Assembly (NCBI GenBank): GCA_964578485.1
Contig: CAZODA010000001.1
Coordinates: 62,001-126,000, forward strand
Reading direction: 5' to 3'
DNA length: 64,000 nucleotides
Source: CAZODA01 sp964578485
GTDB taxonomy: Bacteria > Bacteroidota > Bacteroidia > Bacteroidales > Marinilabiliaceae
In this document: piece after piece, positions 9,793 through 18,658 of the stretch
How the letters are laid out: each line of letters starts with the position of its first letter
Position numbering within the stretch: position 1 is the first letter of the stretch
Notes under the pieces: model-generated
What the model was told of the DNA's origin: nothing
Databases searched by the model: none
Seen by the model: only the letters and a program-made list of their open reading frames with translations
Translations under genes and position numbers: made by a program

Positions 9793-10872
9793 TTAAAAAG
9801 AAAATACAAAACGAAAGCCCACATTTCTACAATACCAAATATCGGAACAATCGGGTAATACTGAATTTCTACTTTTAATATGAAATGCTCCTTGTCCAAA
9901 CATAACAGTATTAGAAAAATTTCCACCTCTAATAACCTTTTCATCACCGGTATCAGGGCCTGTAGGATTATCTTTATTAGTATAATCGAAGTTTGGTGCA
10001 TACCAATCGCTACACCATTCACTTACATTGCCACTCATATCATACAAGCCAAGCGCATTTGGTTTTAGTGTGGCAACCGGCATTTTTTGGTTGCAATTAT
10101 ATCCATTCCAAGCAACTTCCTTTAAAACATCGCTTCCGGCATATGCAAAGCCTTCATTATATTTTCCCCCTGAGGCAGCATATTCCCATTCTACCTCGGT
10201 GGGTAAGCGCATTTGTAATCCTATAAGTTCACTAATTACAGGAAGAAACTCTTCATTTATTTTATTCCAAGAAATCCCACTAACAGGGAGATCCGCTTTG
10301 TGAGTTTTATCATCGTAAGGATCATCATAAGGTAAATTACCCGTAATTTTTTCCCATAATGCATTTGTAACTTCTGTTTCGCACATATAAAAGCTATTGA
10401 TGGTAATATAATACCCCATAAGATAAAGGCCACCTTCAACTAAAATCATTTTAAACTCTACATCATCAACAGAGAAGTTAATAAAAGGGCAACCCTCTTG
10501 GACAAGATTAATTGTATGCTTAACATTACCTGAAACAAGGTTTATTTCAGCACTTCTGGGGATAAATTCATTATCAGATACTCCAACAATAACGCCCTTA
10601 ATACCGGAATCGCCCCTATAAGCAGCCAAAGATATCCAGTCGGCATCGGTTGAAGCTGACCATTCAAGGTTAGATTCAACAATAATCAATGAGGCATCCT
10701 GTTTATACGACATAAATATTTCGGAAGTATCAATATTTGCACTTCCATAAATTATAACAGCTAATTTATTATCACCATCGGGAATAATATTATCTTTCGA
10801 CTTGCTGCAAGCAAGAAATAAGAAAGGGATAATTTGCAGAAATAAAAAAAACTTAAATATTTTGTTTTTCAT
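9793..10872 (-). CDS. BACON and SUMF1 (formylglycine-generating enzyme-like) domain lipoprotein
   Basis: The 359-residue lipoprotein has lipobox FLAC (Cys22). Residues about 65-127 look like a BACON domain (LEWSASTDADWISL, ending in HTINLVQEGC), a carbohydrate- or mucin-related binding fold in this phylum. Residues about 130-359 are the SUMF1/FGE fold: FYMCETEVTNALWEKITG, LPVSGISWNKINEFL-like, LPTEVEWEYAASGG, YDMSGNVSEWCSDWY, VIRGGNF and the terminal CRNVGFRFVFSF. The cysteine pair of true sulfatase-activating enzymes in the segment after RGGNF is not present, so sulfatase maturation is unlikely; a binding or other SUMF1-type role is more probable. It probably starts the operon with the T9SS cargo gene just downstream. 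Confidence 0.85.
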   Translation of the reverse strand: MKNKIFKFFLFLQIIPFLFLACSKSKDNIIPDGDNKLAVIIYGSANIDTSEIFMSYKQDASLIIVESNLEWSASTDADWISLAAYRGDSGIKGVIVGVSDNEFIPRSAEINLVSGNVKHTINLVQEGCPFINFSVDDVEFKMILVEGGLYLMGYYITINSFYMCETEVTNALWEKITGNLPYDDPYDDKTHKADLPVSGISWNKINEEFLPVISELIGLQMRLPTEVEWEYAASGGKYNEGFAYAGSDVLKEVAWNGYNCNQKMPVATLKPNALGLYDMSGNVSEWCSDWYAPNFDYTNKDNPTGPDTGDEKVIRGGNFSNTVMFGQGAFHIKSRNSVLPDCSDIWYCRNVGFRFVFSF

Positions 10873-10959
10873 AAAACATATTTAACAAATTAAAAATAAA
10901 GTTAATGTTTTTAAACTTGTTTTACAAAAAATAAATATTTTTTAATTGAAATAATTTCT

Positions 10960-11931
10960 TTAAAATGGAGCGATTCCTTTTCCTGATATTTTCTTGATAT
11001 TTCCTTTTTCATCAAAATTAAGACTATCAACACACAATTGTCTTAAAACATATTCTTCTTCTTGTGGATAAATTCGGTGATATAGTATATAGTCTTGCTC
11101 TTGGTATGAAAATACACTATGATGTCCCGGTCCGTATATAGTGCTATCTGCCGATGTTTGGATAATCGGACTGTTTTTCCCTTGTGTCCATGGTCCTAAT
11201 GGGTTTTCTGCTGTAGAATATCTTATTTTATAGCTATGATCAATAGCTTTACCATCCGAATACATCAGGTAATAACGATTATTTTTTTTAATCATAAAAA
11301 CTCCTTCAAAAAAATCAGGAGGAGTAATATCCACAGGTTCTTCAAGGAAGCTTATCATATCTTTATCTAACTCCACAGCCATACAACGTCCGTTAACCCA
11401 ATTAAAGCCTGATCCCCAATATAAATATATACGTCCATCCTCATCAATAAAGCAATTAGCATCAATATTATGAACCAGAGGGAAATCGTTATAAGCAATA
11501 AGCGGCAAATTATCTTCAAGTGCATTTTCCCACGGACCAAGTGGATGTTCACTTTTACCTGCCCATATTTCACTTCCTACCGACACATACATATAAAACA
11601 TACCATCTTGAGCCTGTATAACATCGGGAGCCCATACCATGGCACTTCCTGAAGTTGAACTGCTACATGCTTCTTTAGTAGGCCAGTTTATACTTTTTTC
11701 TTCAAAGTTTACAAAATCATTGCTTACAAAAACAGCAAGGTCGTCGCCACCCCAAGGATCTTTGGTTGCATAAATATAGAAACTCCCTTCATACTCAACA
11801 ATTGAAGGATCGGCATAATATCCTTGTAAAATAGGATTGCCAATAATACTATCTGAGTGCTTTTGTGATTGACATGATACAATAGTTAGCAACAACAGGA
11901 AAAGAAAATTTTTAAATAAAATATTTTTCAT
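10960..11931 (-). CDS. Glycoside hydrolase family 43 lipoprotein
   Basis: The 323-residue product has a lipoprotein signal (TIVSC, Cys20) and a five-bladed propeller of the GH43/GH117 type. The three conserved acidic motifs are visible: YYADPSIVEYEGSFYIYAT (general base Asp), NIDANCFIDEDGRIYLYWGSG (pKa-modulating Asp) and FFEGVFMIKKNNRYYLMYSDG (general acid Glu). Such enzymes cleave alpha-L-arabinofuranosides or beta-xylosides; the exact linkage cannot be read here. It is 87 bp upstream of the BACON-SUMF1 gene on the same strand, and a 578-bp intergenic region lies before it. Confidence 0.9.
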   Translation of the reverse strand: MKNILFKNFLFLLLLTIVSCQSQKHSDSIIGNPILQGYYADPSIVEYEGSFYIYATKDPWGGDDLAVFVSNDFVNFEEKSINWPTKEACSSSTSGSAMVWAPDVIQAQDGMFYMYVSVGSEIWAGKSEHPLGPWENALEDNLPLIAYNDFPLVHNIDANCFIDEDGRIYLYWGSGFNWVNGRCMAVELDKDMISFLEEPVDITPPDFFEGVFMIKKNNRYYLMYSDGKAIDHSYKIRYSTAENPLGPWTQGKNSPIIQTSADSTIYGPGHHSVFSYQEQDYILYHRIYPQEEEYVLRQLCVDSLNFDEKGNIKKISGKGIAPF

Positions 11932-12509
11932 AATTATTCTTTTAGTTCTTTTTGTTCTTCCAAATATATTAAAATATATGATTCTCAGGGCTGATTTTAT
12001 TTACTAAAATAAAGGTGGTGAAATAAAAAATTCGATTAATTTCCTCTGTTTTAAAAATTATTTTGAAATGATTATAAAGCATTCTTTTGTGGTATTCAAT
12101 GAAATTTTACTACTATTTATGACAAAAATCACAGGTATTTCTTTCCTTAATCAAAAAAAAATATGCATTGATAATAATTTTATGAGCAACAAGGTACGAA
12201 TTTATACATTTGTATAACCAAAAGTGGTGTGAACTACGTATAAGAAAACTATATCAACTTAGTTGATTTTTTAGATTTATTAAGATTTGAAAATACGATC
12301 CTGTAGGATTTATAAAAGAAGGAAATTATGTTTTTTTGTATTTGATATAAATTCCCGGAAAAATGTTCTTATAAAAAGTATATATTTGAATTGTCATAAT
12401 TCTTTAAAACTAATACAAGATTAATTCTTTTATTAAATGTTGTTAAACTCTTAATTATAATAAACGAAATAGCTCTTTACTTTATAAGTAAAGAATTATT
12501 ACAGATCAA
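11932..12509. other. Long divergent intergenic region
   Basis: About 580 bp of AT-rich DNA between the divergent GH43 and DUF4954 genes. Apart from one candidate promoter box on the plus strand (listed separately) no ORF, tRNA, repeat or strong hairpin was seen. Confidence 0.5.
12381..12388 (+). promoter_or_regulatory. Candidate Bacteroidota -7 box (TATATTTG) upstream of the DUF4954 gene
   Basis: TATATTTG matches the TAnnTTTG element used by the primary sigma factor of this phylum. It would leave a leader of about 115 nt before the start at 12510. No clear -33 TTTG is visible, so this is tentative. Confidence 0.35.
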
Positions 12510-14513
12510 ATGAATATGAATTATCGAGATCTTAGCAATGAGGAAATCAAACAATTAGAACAAAACGCATGTATTTGTGATACCTGGGATCGCATACAGG
12601 TGAAGGATGGATTTACTCCCATCAATATCCGCTCGGTTTCTTTTTCAGGAGATGTACGTATTGGTATTTTAAAAAAGAAATTCACAACTGAGGGGGGAGT
12701 GCCTAAAAAGTGTGGAATATATAATGCCACCATTCATAACTGCATCATTGATGATGATGTATATATCAATCAGATAAAAAATTATCTTGCTAATTATCAT
12801 ATTAAAAAGGGTGTAATTATAGAAAATGTTGATTCTTTGGCTGTAACCGAAAAGTCATATTTTGGCAATGGCACCCGAGTAGCAGTTTTAAATGAGACGG
12901 GCGGTCGTGAAATTGCAATTTATGATGAATTATCGGCTCATACAGCATATTTGATGGCCTTTTACCGGCATCGTCCCGCATTAATAAAGGAGCTAATGAA
13001 TATGGCCGACCGTTATGCTGAAGACATTTCATCAAACATGGGTATTATTGATGAATATGCACATTTAATTAATTGTCGTACTATTTTAAATGTTAAAATT
13101 GGTCCTTATGCTATTGTCGAAGGTATATATCGTTTAATCAACGGCAGTATCAATAGCAGCAAAGAAGATCCTGCCTATTTTGGTTCCGGAGTTATTGCAG
13201 AAGATTTTATTACTGCCAGTGGCAGCATGGTTACCGAAAGTTCCATGATTTTAAAATGTTTTATTGGTCAGGGCACAGTTCTTGGCAAGCAATATTCAGC
13301 TGAAAACTCGGTTTTTTTCGCTAATTGTCAAGGTTTTCATGGTGAAGCTTGTTCAATATTTGCCGGTCCCTACACTGTTTCTCACCACAAATCTACCTTA
13401 TTGATTGCCGGATATTATTCTTTTTTAAATGCCGGCAGCGGATCGAATCAAAGTAATCACATGTACAAGCTTGGTCCTATACACCAAGGGATAGTAGAGC
13501 GTGGCAGTAAAACCACAAGCGATTCGTACTTGCTATGGCCTGCAAAGATTGGTGCCTTTTCTTTGGTAATGGGTCGTCATTATCGAAATCCCGACACCTC
13601 AGATCTTCCTTTCTCCTATTTAATCGAAAATAAAGATGAGAGTTACTTAGCACCTGCCGTAAATTTAAGAAGTATTGGAATAGTTAGGGATGCTCGGAAA
13701 TGGCCAAAAAGGGACAGACGTAAAGATTCGAAATTGCTTGATGCCATAGTTTTTAATTTGCTTAGTCCGTATTCTATACAAAAAATGCTCAAAGGCATTG
13801 AGGTTCTTAACAATTTAAAAACCACATCAGGTCCTACTTCTGAATATTATATGTATAACAGTGTAAAAATTTCTGCCGGAGCCTTAGACCGTGGTCTTGA
13901 TTTATACCATATTGGATTGATCAAGTTTTTAGGAAATGCTATGGTTAAAAAGCTTGAATTAGCAGACTATAGCACAGAAGCAGAAATGAGGAAAGCTCTT
14001 GTTCCCGATAGCAGCTATGATGATGGAAAAGGAGAATGGATAGATGTGGCAGGTTTGTTGGTACCTAAGCAAAAGATACTTGATTTGGTTGATGCTATTG
14101 AAAATCAAGAGATAGATAATCCTTGCAGCCTTAATGATCAATATTCAGAATTCAAGTCACATTATTTCGACTGGGCATGGAACTGGATAGTTCCACGTTT
14201 AAAATCAGAAGTTGGAATAGACATTAGTACTATTAATGTTGATGAAGCCATTGATTTTGTTGAGCAATGGAAAAATGCTGTTGTAAAGCTTGATCAATTA
14301 ATGTATGAAGATGCCAAGAAAGAGTTCACCCTCAAATCTCAAACAGGATTTGGAATTGATGGTGAAGCTGAAACCAGGGTTTCAGATTTTGAAAATGTGC
14401 GTGGCGAATTTACCAGGCATCCCGATGTAACCGAATTATTGGAACATATTGATAAGAAGAGTCGTTTAGCTGAAAAGGTGACAAAAAAATTATTAAAAAT
14501 CAAAACAAATTAA
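12510..14513 (+). CDS. DUF4954 family protein (left-handed beta-helix, nucleotidyl/acyltransferase-like)
   Basis: The 667-residue cytoplasmic protein has no signal peptide. The N-terminus (YRDLSNEEIKQLEQNACICDTWDRI) and the long central region with hexapeptide-like spacing (SGDVRIG, GTRVAVLNETGGREIAIYDELSAHTAYL, MVTESSMILKCFIGQGTVLG, GFHGEACSIFAGPYTVSHHKSTLLIAG) match the Bacteroidota DUF4954 family, whose fold resembles the hexapeptide acyltransferase part of GlmU. The C-terminal third is helical. It is 13 bp upstream of glmS on the same strand, so a link to UDP-GlcNAc or amino sugar metabolism is a reasonable inference, but no reaction has been assigned. A second in-frame ATG two codons in is an equally possible start. 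Confidence 0.85.
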   Translation: MNMNYRDLSNEEIKQLEQNACICDTWDRIQVKDGFTPINIRSVSFSGDVRIGILKKKFTTEGGVPKKCGIYNATIHNCIIDDDVYINQIKNYLANYHIKKGVIIENVDSLAVTEKSYFGNGTRVAVLNETGGREIAIYDELSAHTAYLMAFYRHRPALIKELMNMADRYAEDISSNMGIIDEYAHLINCRTILNVKIGPYAIVEGIYRLINGSINSSKEDPAYFGSGVIAEDFITASGSMVTESSMILKCFIGQGTVLGKQYSAENSVFFANCQGFHGEACSIFAGPYTVSHHKSTLLIAGYYSFLNAGSGSNQSNHMYKLGPIHQGIVERGSKTTSDSYLLWPAKIGAFSLVMGRHYRNPDTSDLPFSYLIENKDESYLAPAVNLRSIGIVRDARKWPKRDRRKDSKLLDAIVFNLLSPYSIQKMLKGIEVLNNLKTTSGPTSEYYMYNSVKISAGALDRGLDLYHIGLIKFLGNAMVKKLELADYSTEAEMRKALVPDSSYDDGKGEWIDVAGLLVPKQKILDLVDAIENQEIDNPCSLNDQYSEFKSHYFDWAWNWIVPRLKSEVGIDISTINVDEAIDFVEQWKNAVVKLDQLMYEDAKKEFTLKSQTGFGIDGEAETRVSDFENVRGEFTRHPDVTELLEHIDKKSRLAEKVTKKLLKIKTN

Positions 14514-14526
14514 AGAACATAATAGT

Positions 14527-16362
14527 ATGTGTGGTATCATAGCTTATATAGGTAAAAGAACAGCTTATCCCATTATAATCAAGGGGCTTCAAAGACTTGA
14601 ATACAAGGGATATGATTCTGCCGGAGTTGCATTATTCAACGAAAAAAACACTGTTTATAAATGTAAGGGAAAGGTAGAGGATTTACAACAATTAGTTAAA
14701 GAAAATGATATATCGGGTTCCGTAGGTATAGGTCATATTCGCTGGGGTACTCACGGTGTTCCTGAGGATAAAAATGCTCATCCTCATCATTCTATGAATA
14801 AGAAATTTTTTGTTGTTCATAATGGTATGGTAGAAAATTATGAGCATTTAAAAAAGGAACTGATAAAATATGGTTATCATTTTAAAAGTGATACCGACAC
14901 AGAAATATTAGCTGATTTAATTGAGCATATTTATATGACCAACAAAGTAAGTGCTGAATTTGCTGTTCGTTTGGCCTTAACACGTGTTGCAGGTGCTTAT
15001 GGTCTTGTAATTTATTGTGCCGATGAGCCCGAAAAGCTGATAGTGGTAAACAAGGGCAGCACTTTAAGTATAGGCAGCGGAAACGACGAATATTTTATAG
15101 CTTCTGACTCTTCTCTGGTAATTGAATATTCAGACCAATCTATACAACTAAATGATGATGAAATGATTGTAGTTTCAAACAATGGATTGGATTTAAAAAA
15201 GATACAAGACGATAATGACAATCTTGATTTGAAGAATATAAATTTCACAATAGAGAATGTTGATAAGGCCGGTTACGAGCATTTTATGCTTAAAGAAATT
15301 CATGAACAACCCTCTGCTTTACGTGATACTTTTCGTGGTCGCATTTCATCGGATGGAAGCAATATATTTTTGGGAGGTTTGATGAATATTATGCCTCAGT
15401 TAATTAATGCAAAACGCATTATAATAGTAGCTTGCGGTACATCTTGGCATGCCGGTTTAGTTGGTGAATATTTATTTGAGCAATATGCAAGAATTCCTGT
15501 TGAAGTTGAATATGCTTCCGAGCTACGATATAGAAACCCCATTATTGAAAAGAATGTTATTGTAATTGCTATTTCTCAAAGCGGTGAAACAGCAGATACT
15601 CTTGCCGCAATCCGTAAAGTTCGTGAATCGGATGCAACGCTTCTTGGGATATGCAACGTTGCAGGTTCTTCAATTACCAAGAAAAGCGATGCAAGTATTT
15701 ACACTAATGCAGGCATTGAAATTGGTGTTGCATCAACAAAAGCATTCACCTCACAAATTGCTGTATTAACTATGCTTGCCTTACTTTTGGCAAAGAAACG
15801 ACAAACGATAGACAACAAGCAGTATAAAACATTCATTAATGAAATGATGCTACTCCCCGAAAAAATCGAAAAGATTTTAAAAAACGAGGGAAAAATCAGA
15901 GATATTGCTGCCGAATATAAAGATTTCAACAGCGTACTTTATATGGGTAGAGGAATTTTATTTCCAATTATGCTTGAAGGAGCTTTAAAGTTAAAAGAAA
16001 CCTCATACATTCATGCCGAGGGTTATTCAGCAGGTGAAATAAAGCATGGACCTATTGCTCTTGTTGATGAAAACATGCCTGTTATTGCTTCTGCTATTAA
16101 TGGCAAATCGTATGAAAAAATGGTAGGGAATGTACAGGAGGTTAAAGACAGAAAGGGGAAAGTTGTTGCACTTATCAGCAAGGGAGACACTGTAATACCT
16201 AAATTAGCTGATCACATCATTGAAGTCCCGGATTGTCATGAGGTTGTACTACCAATATTGGCTGTAGTACCTATGCAAATATTTTCATATTACATAGCTC
16301 TAATGCGAGGCTGCAATGTTGATCAGCCAAGGAATCTTGCAAAGGCATTAACAACGGAATAG
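14527..16362 (+). CDS. glmS: Glutamine--fructose-6-phosphate aminotransferase (isomerizing)
   Basis: At 611 residues it has the normal family length. After Met removal it begins with the catalytic Cys of the class II glutaminase domain (MCGIIAYIGKR, Arg and Gly motifs HIRWGTHG and SDTDTEILADLIE). Two SIS sugar-isomerase domains follow (CGTSWHAGLVGEYLFE, ISQSGETADTLAAIRK, EGALKLKETSYIHAEGYSAGEIKHGP), and the C-terminus DQPRNLAKALTTE is diagnostic. The enzyme makes glucosamine-6-phosphate from fructose-6-phosphate and glutamine, the first step to UDP-GlcNAc for peptidoglycan and lipid A. It is translated directly after the DUF4954 gene, probably in one operon. No glmS ribozyme-like leader is possible in the 13-bp gap. 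Confidence 0.97.
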   Translation: MCGIIAYIGKRTAYPIIIKGLQRLEYKGYDSAGVALFNEKNTVYKCKGKVEDLQQLVKENDISGSVGIGHIRWGTHGVPEDKNAHPHHSMNKKFFVVHNGMVENYEHLKKELIKYGYHFKSDTDTEILADLIEHIYMTNKVSAEFAVRLALTRVAGAYGLVIYCADEPEKLIVVNKGSTLSIGSGNDEYFIASDSSLVIEYSDQSIQLNDDEMIVVSNNGLDLKKIQDDNDNLDLKNINFTIENVDKAGYEHFMLKEIHEQPSALRDTFRGRISSDGSNIFLGGLMNIMPQLINAKRIIIVACGTSWHAGLVGEYLFEQYARIPVEVEYASELRYRNPIIEKNVIVIAISQSGETADTLAAIRKVRESDATLLGICNVAGSSITKKSDASIYTNAGIEIGVASTKAFTSQIAVLTMLALLLAKKRQTIDNKQYKTFINEMMLLPEKIEKILKNEGKIRDIAAEYKDFNSVLYMGRGILFPIMLEGALKLKETSYIHAEGYSAGEIKHGPIALVDENMPVIASAINGKSYEKMVGNVQEVKDRKGKVVALISKGDTVIPKLADHIIEVPDCHEVVLPILAVVPMQIFSYYIALMRGCNVDQPRNLAKALTTE

Positions 16363-16384
16363 GCAAAACAAAGTATGAGGCTTG

Positions 16385-17437
16385 TTATCGGTTTTCATAT
16401 TGATCTGTGTAATAAGCCTCATATTCACCTGAGATAACACGTTTCATCCATTTTTGATTATCTAAATACCATTTCACTGTTTTTTCCAATCCTTCTTCAA
16501 ACTGAAGCGATGGTTGCCATCCCAGTTCATTAATTATTTTTGACGAATCAATTGCATAGCGTTGATCATGCCCTGCCCTATCTTTCACAAAAGTGATAAG
16601 TTTAGCTGATGTGCCGGCAGGCCTGTCTAATTCTTTATCCATTATCTTGCATAGCAACTGTATTAAATCAATATTTTTCCACTCATTAACACCCCCTATA
16701 TTATATGTTTCACCAATTTTACCTTCATGGAAAATAAGATCTATTGCAATTGCATGGTCTTCAACATATAGCCAGTCGCGCACATTATCTCCTTTGCCAT
16801 AAACCGGTATTGCTTTATTATTTAAAATATTATTAATCGCCAAAGGCAAAAGTTTTTCCGGAAACTGATTAGGACCATAATTGTTGGAACAATTACTAAT
16901 AACAATTGGAAGTTTATAAGTATGATAGTAGGCCCTCACCAAATGATCAGAACTTGCTTTAGAAGCCGAATAAGGGCTTCGTGGGTCATAAGAGGTTTCT
17001 TCGGTAAACAGACCTGTATCACCAAGTGAGCCATATACCTCATCAGTAGAGATATGATAAAAGAGTTTATTCTCAAGCTTATCATTCCATTCCATGCGTG
17101 CTGCATTTAGCAGATTGACCGTTCCAATTATATTAGTCTGAATAAACTCAAGAGGGTTGGAAATTGATCTGTCAACATGTGATTCTGCTGCTAAGTGAAT
17201 AACTCCATCAAAACGATGTGTTGCAAACAACCTACTAACAAATTTAGCATCAGTAATATCACCTTTGATAAATTCATAATTAGGCTCATGTTCTATGTCA
17301 GTTAAATTTTCAAGATTTCCGGCATAGGTTAAAGCATCCAAATTTACGATTTTATATTGTGGATATTTCTTCACTATTAATCGTACTACATGTGAGCCTA
17401 TAAAGCCGGCGCCTCCGGTAATTAAAATATTTTTCAT
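16385..17437 (-). CDS. rfbB: dTDP-glucose 4,6-dehydratase
   Basis: The 350-residue extended short-chain dehydrogenase has the NAD-binding GGAGFIGSHVVR at its N-terminus, AAESHVDRSISNP, the catalytic STDEVYG (Asp-Glu pair specific for the dehydratase) and YSASKASSDHLVRAY (Tyr-x3-Lys). SNNYGPNQFPEKLLPL and VYGKGDNVRDWLYVEDH are typical of RfbB/RmlB. It converts dTDP-glucose to dTDP-4-keto-6-deoxyglucose for rhamnose or other deoxysugars in surface polysaccharides. rmlA, rmlC and rmlD are not adjacent. It converges with glmS (22 bp apart) and lies 63 bp downstream of galE. Confidence 0.95.
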   Translation of the reverse strand: MKNILITGGAGFIGSHVVRLIVKKYPQYKIVNLDALTYAGNLENLTDIEHEPNYEFIKGDITDAKFVSRLFATHRFDGVIHLAAESHVDRSISNPLEFIQTNIIGTVNLLNAARMEWNDKLENKLFYHISTDEVYGSLGDTGLFTEETSYDPRSPYSASKASSDHLVRAYYHTYKLPIVISNCSNNYGPNQFPEKLLPLAINNILNNKAIPVYGKGDNVRDWLYVEDHAIAIDLIFHEGKIGETYNIGGVNEWKNIDLIQLLCKIMDKELDRPAGTSAKLITFVKDRAGHDQRYAIDSSKIINELGWQPSLQFEEGLEKTVKWYLDNQKWMKRVISGEYEAYYTDQYENR

Positions 17438-17500
17438 TTTTATAATATTTAATTTTTGTTAGCAAATTACTTACAATCAACAAACATAAAAATATTTTTA

Positions 17501-18529
17501 TCAAACTATATTTCTAATATTTTTTTCCCACACCCAAGCTGATTGTAAAGTTTCTTCTATACTCTTTTGGGCTTTCCAACCCAGCTCCTTATTTGCAAAA
17601 GAAGTGTCTGCCCATATTTGTTCAATATCACCACTACGTCTTTCGGTAATTTTATAAGGAACTTTTATTTTATTGACTTCCATAAAAGTATTTACCAATT
17701 GCATCACCGACAAGCCTTGTCCTGTACCGACATTAAAATACTCATAATTATTCTTTTGTCTCTTGTTAATTAGTCGGTCGATTGCAACCACGTGAGCTTG
17801 GGATAAATCAACAACATTAATATAATCGCGTATTGCCGTTCCATCTTCCGTATTGTAATCATCTCCAAAAATAGAAAGTTGTTCTCTTACTCCTGCGGCA
17901 GTTTGTGTTATAAATGGCACTAAGTTATTTGGAACTCCTATTGGCAACTCTCCAATAAATCCGGTAGGATGAGCACCAATAGGGTTAAAATATCGTAAAG
18001 CAATACAATTTAAATCGGGATTTACTTTACAAAAATCTCTTATAATATCTTCACTAACTGATTTTGTGTTCCCATAAGGAGATTCTGCAGGCTTTCGTGG
18101 TGTTTCCTCAGTAACCGGAAGCTTATCGGGTTGCCCATATACTGTACAACTTGAACTAAATACCATATTATTAATATGATACTTTTTCATATTATCCAAC
18201 AAATTAATTAATGAATTCAAATTATTACGGTAATATTCCAGAGGTTTTTGAACCGATTCTCCAACTGCTTTAAATGCAGCAAAATGAATAACTGCTGTTA
18301 TATCTTTGTATTTTTTAAAAAAAATATCAGTTTCATCTTTTATTGACAGATCAATTTTTTCAAAATCAGGTCTTTTCCCGGTAATTTTTTCAATCGAATC
18401 TATTACTTCCACTCCGGAATTTGAAAGGTTATCAACAATTACAACCTCATAAGCTGCATTTTGAAGTTCTACAACTGTGTGTGAACCAATATATCCGGTT
18501 CCACCGGTAACCAATATTTTTTGTTTCAT
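17501..18529 (-). CDS. galE: UDP-glucose 4-epimerase
   Basis: The 342-residue NAD-dependent epimerase has GGTGYIGSHTVVEL at the start, AAFKAVGESVQKPLEYY, SSCTVYG, the catalytic YGNTKSVSEDI (Tyr-x3-Lys), LRYFNPIGAHPTGFIGE and GDDYNTEDGTAIRDYINVVDL, all diagnostic of GalE. It interconverts UDP-glucose and UDP-galactose. It is probably co-transcribed with rfbB (63-bp gap), so the pair looks like a nucleotide-sugar supply unit for surface glycans. Confidence 0.95.
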   Translation of the reverse strand: MKQKILVTGGTGYIGSHTVVELQNAAYEVVIVDNLSNSGVEVIDSIEKITGKRPDFEKIDLSIKDETDIFFKKYKDITAVIHFAAFKAVGESVQKPLEYYRNNLNSLINLLDNMKKYHINNMVFSSSCTVYGQPDKLPVTEETPRKPAESPYGNTKSVSEDIIRDFCKVNPDLNCIALRYFNPIGAHPTGFIGELPIGVPNNLVPFITQTAAGVREQLSIFGDDYNTEDGTAIRDYINVVDLSQAHVVAIDRLINKRQKNNYEYFNVGTGQGLSVMQLVNTFMEVNKIKVPYKITERRSGDIEQIWADTSFANKELGWKAQKSIEETLQSAWVWEKNIRNIV

Positions 18530-18645
18530 GATACTTACAAAAATGATATTATTATTATAAGGTAAACATAATGATTATTGATGAGTTGATAACAAGTTTT
18601 CAACAGTTGTTAAAAAAATGATATGCATATAGGATTATAATTGTT

Positions 18646-18653
18646 TATATTTG
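18646..18653 (+). promoter_or_regulatory. -7 promoter box almost touching the HU-SPOR start codon
   Basis: TATATTTG (consensus TAnnTTTG) ends five bases before the ATG at 18659. Transcription would start at or next to the start codon, implying a leaderless or near-leaderless mRNA. This also argues against the upstream in-frame ATG at 18641. Confidence 0.55.
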
Positions 18654-18658
18654 CATTA

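Noticed and set aside
9793..10872. Sulfatase-activating formylglycine-generating enzyme
   Set aside because: The SUMF1 fold is present but the catalytic cysteine pair is not seen and no sulfatase gene is nearby.
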